The notes under the pieces were generated by a model that saw only the letters and a program-made list of their open reading frames with translations, made no database searches and was not told the origin of the DNA. 64,000 nt of DNA from the NCBI RefSeq assembly GCF_033807575.1, contig NC_084710.1, positions 22,920,357-22,984,356 on the forward strand, in the 5' to 3' direction. This document shows positions 60,201 through 64,000 of this stretch, in pieces (position 1 is the first letter of the stretch; every line of letters begins with the position of its first letter). This DNA comes from Cydia pomonella. Lineage: Eukaryota > Arthropoda > Insecta > Lepidoptera > Tortricidae. A program made the translations under genes and the position numbers.

Positions 60201-63200
60201 AGAACGAATTCGAAGTGCCTATCATAGCACAGTTTATTCGAATCAACCCTATGCGGTGGAGAGACAAGATTTCCATGAGAGTGGAGTTGTACGGATGCGA
60301 TTATGGTATGTATTACTTGTAATAAACAATAATAAATATTATAGGACATTATTACACAAATCGACTAAGTCCCACAGTAAGCTCAACAAGGCTTGTGTTG
60401 AGGGTACTTAGACAACGATATATATAATATATAAATATTTATAAATACTTAAATACATAGAAAACACCCATGACTCAGGAACAAATATCCATGCTTATCA
60501 CACGAATAAAAGCCCTTACCAGGATTTGAACCCGGGACCATCAGCATCGTAGGCAGGGTCACTACCCACTAGGCCAAACCGGTCGTCAAAACTCACTCAC
60601 TTGTAGACGGTGAGGTTGTTTTCAGTTAAAATCTTACCTGAACCCCTACTGTAAATTTATTCGATAGCGAAACGTGACGTACGCGTTTGCGTTAAGTCTC
60701 ATTTCGTATGGGATTTAGAAACAGCGCGCCAAGCGGGACGTTTTGGAAATTCAAAATCATATACAAAATTAGACTTAACGCAAACGCGTTCGTCACGTTA
60801 CGCTATCGAATAAATTTACAATTTTTTTATTATTTATTTAATTTACTGATCGGGCTAGTGTAAAAGTTTTGCTGTCTTTACTTTAAAAGTTTAATTGCTT
60901 TAAGATATTAACGTATTTTTTAATTTCCCAAATAAAGAGTTTTATTTACCTATCAATCGTACTGCTAAAGAATACTTCCTTTTCTTGCATTCTGCAATCT
61001 CTGTGTTCGTTTAAGTATCTCTGTTTATTTATTAGGAGGACATACAGTATCGTATTTTTTTTTGTCTGAACGTATAAAAACAGTTGTATCGTCTTCTAAA
61101 TCGAGAGTTAAAATGTTACATTTAATATACGTTCCATTAGTCAGGCTATAACAGTTATAACCTACCTTAGTCCCTCATTGAAAACCATTTTTCCTTTTCA
61201 CCCCTATTTGCTCTTTTTTATGTAAAGTATGTAACTACACACATCAATAAATCCTTACAGAGGCAAACACCATGTCCTTCAACGGCTCATCGCTCATCAA
61301 CATGGATCTGCTCCGCGACCCGATATCCGCCTCCCGCGAAACCATCCGTTTTCGGTTTAAAACCAGCACGGCTTCCGGTGCTCTGTTGTATTCAAGAGGC
61401 ACCCAGGGAGACTACATTGCGTTGCAACTGAGAGATAATCGACTGGTCTATAATATTGACCTAGGTAAGTTTGTATACCATCTGCTTTCGGTTAAAGACC
61501 AGCACGGCTTCCGGTGCTCTGTTATATTCAAGAGGCACCCAGGGAGACTACATTGCGTTGCAACTGAGAGATAATCGACTGGTCTATAATATTGACCTAG
61601 GTAAGTTTGTATACCATCTGCTTTCGGTTAAAGACCAGCACGGCTTCCGGTGCTCTGTTGTATTCAAGAGGCACCCAGGGAGACTACATTGCGTTGCAAC
61701 TGAGAGATAATAGACTGGTCTATAATATTGACCCAGGTAAGTTTGGATACCATCTGCTTTCGGTTGAAGACCAGCACGGCTACTGGTGCTCTGTTGTATT
61801 CAAGAGGCACTGAAGGAGCCTATATTGCATTGCAACGGAGGGATAATAGGCTGGTCTATAATATTAACCTAGGTAAGTTTGGATACCATGCATCTGGTTC
61901 AAACCAGCACGGCTTCCGGTGCTCTTTTGTATTCACGCTGCACTCAGAGAGACTACATAGCGCTGCAACTGAGGGATAATCGGCTGGTGTACAATATTGA
62001 CTTAGGTAAATCCTTTAACAAAATTTTCGCGAGACTTAGACATATTAGTATTAAATTTAAGACCTTACCTAAGAATTTTCTGAAGAATATTTTCCCGCTG
62101 ATAATATTTAAAATTTTCTCGTTTCGAACATATGTTCTAAAGCTTTTTTTTGGAAACGTCTGAAATAAAGACTACTCGCGATAGATCCGTTGAAAATCGT
62201 ATCCTAAATAAAAATGCGTGGTGTCCGTTTTGCAAAGTAATATCAAGAATTTTAACATATATCAAATTCCTTTAACGTACGAGAGTTTAAAAACTAATTG
62301 ATCTCGTTTTATATATTAAGCCATTTAATATTTGACAAAAACGGCGGTGATATATTGCTCGGAGGCGGATTTTATGAATAAGAGGGCTAATCTCTCTTTC
62401 CCCAGGTTCAGGCACAGCGACCTCGCTATCCGTCGGCAGTTTACTAGACGACAACATGTGGCACGACGTCCTTATCTCTCGCACGAGACGTGACGTCATC
62501 TTCTCCGTCGACCGAGTGGTCGTTTCCGGACGAGTCAAGGGCGAGTTCTCGAGGCTCAATCTTAATAGACAGGTAAATTAAATTTGAGAACGTGCTTATC
62601 TCTCGCATAAGGCACTAGTCCCACCAAGGGCGAGGAAGCGATTAGCTATCGACTAGTTTCTCGCTCAAGAAAGGAACAAAAGATAAAGATCCCGTGTTGG
62701 TAAAAGAGAGAGAGATATATTTATAGTTGATCGCCGGCTGTTCACACTGCCGGCGTGGACTCGTTTCACTAGTTACTCGCAGCGTTAAAAGCTATCAACG
62801 ATAAAACTCGCTCAGCGGTACTTGGCGGTCAGAACTGCGAGATCAATTTTCTACTGTACACGTACGTGGATTTTAGTGTACATATTTGCTATGAATTTAA
62901 AGTAATCTTTACTTTACTTAGAATGATGTATTTTATAAAACACAGACAGACATTTCACACACACAGACACACACAGGGATACAGGACACAGGGAGACAGG
63001 GATTTTCGGCCCGATTCGAAGTATGCTTCTAAGAGATTATTGCGGTACGATACCGATCTGTCAGAGTCAAAAGTGACGTTTTTGGTTGAAGATTTTTTTT
63101 TTACATACTGATGTGATAGAAGAAGAGTATTGTTCGAATTGAACCGATTGTCTTGCATACTTAATAAAAAAGTCATCCATAGTTACTTGAAATATACCTC

Positions 63201-63922
63201 TTTCTTTGATCGTGCGTCCAGTTTTTATACAGGTCTGTATGCTCGGCCGTCTCGCATGAGCGAGCGGTGCAAGTAATCGCCCGTCGCACTCGAACACTCG
63301 CTTATAGCCGAGCGACAAAACTATCAGAACTACACACACACACTCGCTTCTCACTGCTCGCCTACTTCGTTTCTAGTTTTTATTTCTAATCTCTTTTCGC
63401 TCATCGTCGGTGGTGGGACCAGTGCCTGAGGCGTAACGTTATCTTCTGCGTCGACCGAGTGGTAGTTGCCAATAGGAGTTGCAATTTGGTGCCGTGACCA
63501 GGATTTTTTTCAGGCTCTGTTATTTTATGTAGGTATTTTCGCACGTCATAAATATATTAATATATTAAAATTGAAACGTACCTATGTGCAAGGTGCTACG
63601 TCCTAATCCAATCATTTAACAACTTGGTCCACCTCATTTTTAAACTTGGTCCACCTCATTTTTAAGCTTGGTGATGACGTTACCCACGTCTAGCACTTTA
63701 GTGGTATGAAAAATATATACTGATAGGGCCTGTTTTTATTTACAGCTATATATAGGCGGTGTACCCAACTTCCAAGAAGGCCTAGTAGTAAATCAGAATT
63801 TCACCGGTTGCATAGAGAACCTATACTTGAACGCCACTAACGTCATCTACGAGCTGAAGCAAGGATACGAGACTGGAGAATCTTTTAAGTACCAGAAAGT
63901 GAACACGCTCTATGATTGTCCA
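54281..63922 (+). CDS. Nrx-IV: Neurexin IV (Caspr-like adhesion protein), 5' part
   Basis: Septate-junction and glia-neuron adhesion protein of the Caspr/contactin-associated family, a type I membrane protein. Exons: 54281-54347, 54704-54817, then either 56356-56552 or 58580-58776, then 60164-60305, 61261-61464, 62406-62572 and 63746-63922. With one alternative exon these sum to 1068 nt, 356 codons with no stop, and the gene runs off the window. Residues 1-22 form a signal peptide (MMSNFVYYFVVLLCYS...). Residues ~31-172 form one F5/8C (discoidin) domain bounded by cysteines in YECNEPL and ELYGCDY; a laminin G domain follows (SGALLYSRGTQGDYIALQL, LYIGGVPNF, GCIENLYLN). The order signal-F5/8C-LamG is that of Nrx-IV/Caspr. 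Further LamG, EGF, membrane and cytoplasmic parts must lie to the right. A short upstream ATG (54273) opens a three-codon frame before the start. Confidence 0.92.
55288..56124 (+). CDS. AASDHPPT: 4'-phosphopantetheinyl transferase (AASDHPPT type), nested in Nrx-IV intron 2
   Basis: Sfp-type enzyme that moves 4'-phosphopantetheine from CoA to carrier domains (cytosolic fatty acid synthase, aminoadipate reductase, mitochondrial acyl carrier protein). Single-exon frame of 278 residues (human about 309). The ATG at 55288 gives MADINVRWAFNIKTW, and VRWAF is the usual family N-terminus; the open frame continues upstream but without an ATG. Motifs: RDERGKPY (residues 75-82), NVSHQGDY (94-101), the Mg-binding GIDVM (113-117) and WCLKEAYVKNIG (163-174) with the conserved Lys-Glu. 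AATAAA at 56206-56211 fits as poly(A) signal. The gene lies entirely between Nrx-IV exon 2 and alternative exon a on the same strand, so it needs its own promoter and terminator inside that 1.5-kb intron. Confidence 0.92.
   Translation: MADINVRWAFNIKTWTPTYDEILSASSYIQPEEKERLDRFVYQDDVKSSLIGRLMMRKFVHLCTGIPYNEVKFARDERGKPYLVGAGDIPVNFNVSHQGDYSVLAGHKKRNIGIDVMKIEPPVNKNVPEFFRLMTKQFSTHEWRTIKEYPTEKEQLKCFYRHWCLKEAYVKNIGVGLTIALHKITFVINTYDMSVGNIVTDTQLYVNDVLKRDWKIEETLLDDKHGVAVAIQLPRDITIEPVSFSYLNFEELVKEAQALHPPDATFANSFLKKQMKPF
56206..56211 (+). terminator. Poly(A) signal of nested AASDHPPT gene
   Basis: AATAAA, 82 bases after the stop codon. It would also be transcribed within Nrx-IV intron 2, so the Nrx-IV transcript must read through it. 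Confidence 0.6.
56356..56552 (+). CDS. Nrx-IV: Nrx-IV alternative F5/8C exon, version a (197 nt)
   Basis: It encodes the central F5/8C segment starting GVNAWTASENDFDQQLV and containing VATQGRQHSREYVQEY. It starts with two bases completing the Gly codon left by exon 2 and ends in phase 0 before GTAATT. The acceptor (TTGTAAAG) has a poor pyrimidine tract, as expected for a regulated exon. It is homologous along its whole length to the exon at 58580-58776. In Drosophila, Nrx-IV exons 3 and 4 are mutually exclusive; matching each version here to the neuronal or glial one needs a comparison not made. Confidence 0.88.
56815..57180 (+). repeat. Dispersed repeat, short copy (partner 895-1525)
   Basis: AGTGCTAGAAAGCTGCAACT, GTCTCCTACACGCAAGGTGG and CCCTACACTGAGCAG are shared with the first copy, with a large internal deletion. 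It lies between the Nrx-IV alternative exons. Confidence 0.55.
57674..57720. repeat. 15-bp perfect inverted repeat between the alternative exons
   Basis: GTAATTCCGAAAATC (57674-57688) and GATTTTCGGAATTAC (57706-57720) with a 17-nt loop. In the pre-mRNA it would form a stable stem within the intron that separates exons a and b. Confidence 0.6.
58564..58573 (+). promoter_or_regulatory. Candidate HOW/quaking (STAR) site at alternative acceptor
   Basis: ACTAACTAAC sits 6 bases upstream of the acceptor of Nrx-IV alternative exon b. ACUAA(C/U) with a nearby UAAC half site is the known recognition pattern of STAR-family KH proteins (quaking, Drosophila HOW). HOW is known to be needed for glial Nrx-IV splicing in Drosophila. 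The motif is seen; its use here is inferred. It may simply be the branch point. Confidence 0.45.
58580..58776 (+). CDS. Nrx-IV: Nrx-IV alternative F5/8C exon, version b (197 nt)
   Basis: It encodes GTSAWTPTESSYYQRLTINL (first Gly shared with exon 2) and then ATRGRFATDEYVSEYTLQY. Length and phases are identical to the exon at 56356-56552. Splicing a to b would use a phase-0 donor with an acceptor needing a one-base carry-over, so including both shifts the frame. The acceptor CACAAAG lacks a pyrimidine tract and is immediately preceded by ACTAACTAAC (58564-58573), which can act as branch point and as a STAR-protein site. Degenerate partial copies of this exon follow it (58777-59345). Confidence 0.88.
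58777..59345 (+). repeat. Tandem partial copies of Nrx-IV alternative exon b
   Basis: Three ~155-bp units repeat the 3' half of exon b plus its donor; donors lie at 58777 (exon b itself), 58927, 59084 and 59239. A fifth, more decayed half copy follows (to ~59345). The first two extra units have in-frame stops (TCGTAG; GAGTAG). The unit ending at 59238 is open and keeps DEYVLEYTLQYSDDGEGWRT. No unit carries the exon's 5' half or an obvious acceptor. Confidence 0.8.
60343..60588 (-). mobile_element. tRNA-derived SINE, family 1 (Nrx-IV intron)
   Basis: Third copy of this family; begins 38 bp after the donor of exon 60164-60305. Minus-strand box B GGTTCAAATCCTGG. Confidence 0.7.
60650..60820. 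mobile_element. 171-bp MITE with ~50-bp inverted ends (Nrx-IV intron)
   Basis: TGTAAATTTATTCGATAGCG at the left and its reverse at the right, extended by GTGACG.ACGCGTTTGCGTTAAGTCT. Confidence 0.7.
61465..62005 (+). repeat. Four tandem partial copies of the Nrx-IV LamG exon
   Basis: Donor-to-donor periods are 136, 136, 136 and 133 bp (61465, 61601, 61737, 61873, 62006). Each unit repeats about 115 bp of the 3' part of exon 61261-61464, coding TSTASGALLYSRGTQGDYIA in its own frame, then the GTAAGT donor. The first two units are nearly identical to the exon; the later ones diverge. None has a phase-matching acceptor, so they are best called pseudo-exons. Confidence 0.85.
62573..63745. other. 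Nrx-IV intron with exon-like debris
   Basis: At about 62580-62610 and 63425-63480 are short diverged copies of parts of the preceding exon (TGCTTATCTCTCGCA; GCGTCGACCGAGTGGTAGTT). The rest is unrecognised, with CA microsatellite near 62955 and CACACA near 63333. Confidence 0.5.
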
Positions 63923-63944
63923 GTAAGTAAACAGTAATAACGAT

Positions 63945-64000
63945 CTATTAGTCAACCAAAATTTCACCGGCTGCATAGAGAACCTATACTTGAACGCCAC
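63945..64000 (+). repeat. Partial copy of the last Nrx-IV exon, cut by window end
   Basis: Repeats AATTTCACCGG.TGCATAGAGAACCTATACTTGAA... of exon 63746-63922, starting about 23 bp after that exon's donor. Confidence 0.7.

Noticed and set aside
61465..62005. Extra alternative LamG exons.
   Set aside because: Units lack a phase-matching acceptor and carry only the exon's 3' part; splicing from the preceding donor would shift the frame.

Overview
The window is insect nuclear DNA, most likely from a moth or butterfly (Lepidoptera). It has interrupted genes with GT-AG introns, an AT-rich background, a tandem pair of insect-type odorant receptor genes and many short dispersed repeats of the kind common in lepidopteran genomes. 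The order is inferred; the species cannot be named from the sequence.

Region 1 (about 1-42,700) is an odorant receptor (OR) tandem duplication. Copy A (exons 2-7 at 2,405-11,269; its exon 1 lies before the window) and copy B (exons 1-7 at 16,532-40,542) have six shared exons of identical length (298, 97, 108, 108, 60 and 42 nt) and identical phases. Homology continues in the introns and about 1.4 kb (copy A) to 2.2 kb (copy B) past the stop codons. Copy B reads as a complete 399-residue receptor. Its 19.3-kb first intron is full of transposon debris, including a LINE reverse transcriptase gene cut in two by a 14.6-kb insertion with a TA target duplication, and inside that a 2.75-kb array of a ~104-bp repeat with higher-order structure. 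Because the paralogues can be aligned through their introns, each gives empty sites for insertions in the other.

Region 2 (44,766-53,008) holds two divergently transcribed genes for mitochondrial enzymes: 3-hydroxyisobutyryl-CoA hydrolase (minus strand, four exons, valine catabolism) and peptide deformylase (plus strand, three exons). Both read as intact.

Region 3 (54,281-64,000) is the 5' part of Neurexin IV (Caspr-like septate-junction and axon-glia adhesion protein): signal peptide, F5/8C (discoidin) domain and the first laminin G domain, running off the right edge. The middle of the F5/8C domain is encoded by two alternative exons of exactly 197 nt whose phases make joint inclusion a frameshift, so they should be mutually exclusive, as known for Drosophila Nrx-IV. 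A quaking/HOW-type site (ACTAACTAAC) lies just before the second. The single-exon phosphopantetheinyl transferase gene AASDHPPT is nested on the same strand in intron 2. Several Nrx-IV exons are followed by partial tandem copies of their own 3' half plus splice donor.

Transposon content includes RTE-like and jockey/CR1-like non-LTR fragments, a YLDD-type reverse transcriptase family, a copia-type gag relic, tRNA-derived SINEs and at least a dozen inverted-repeat (MITE-like) elements. No CRISPR array, rRNA gene or convincing functional tRNA gene was seen.
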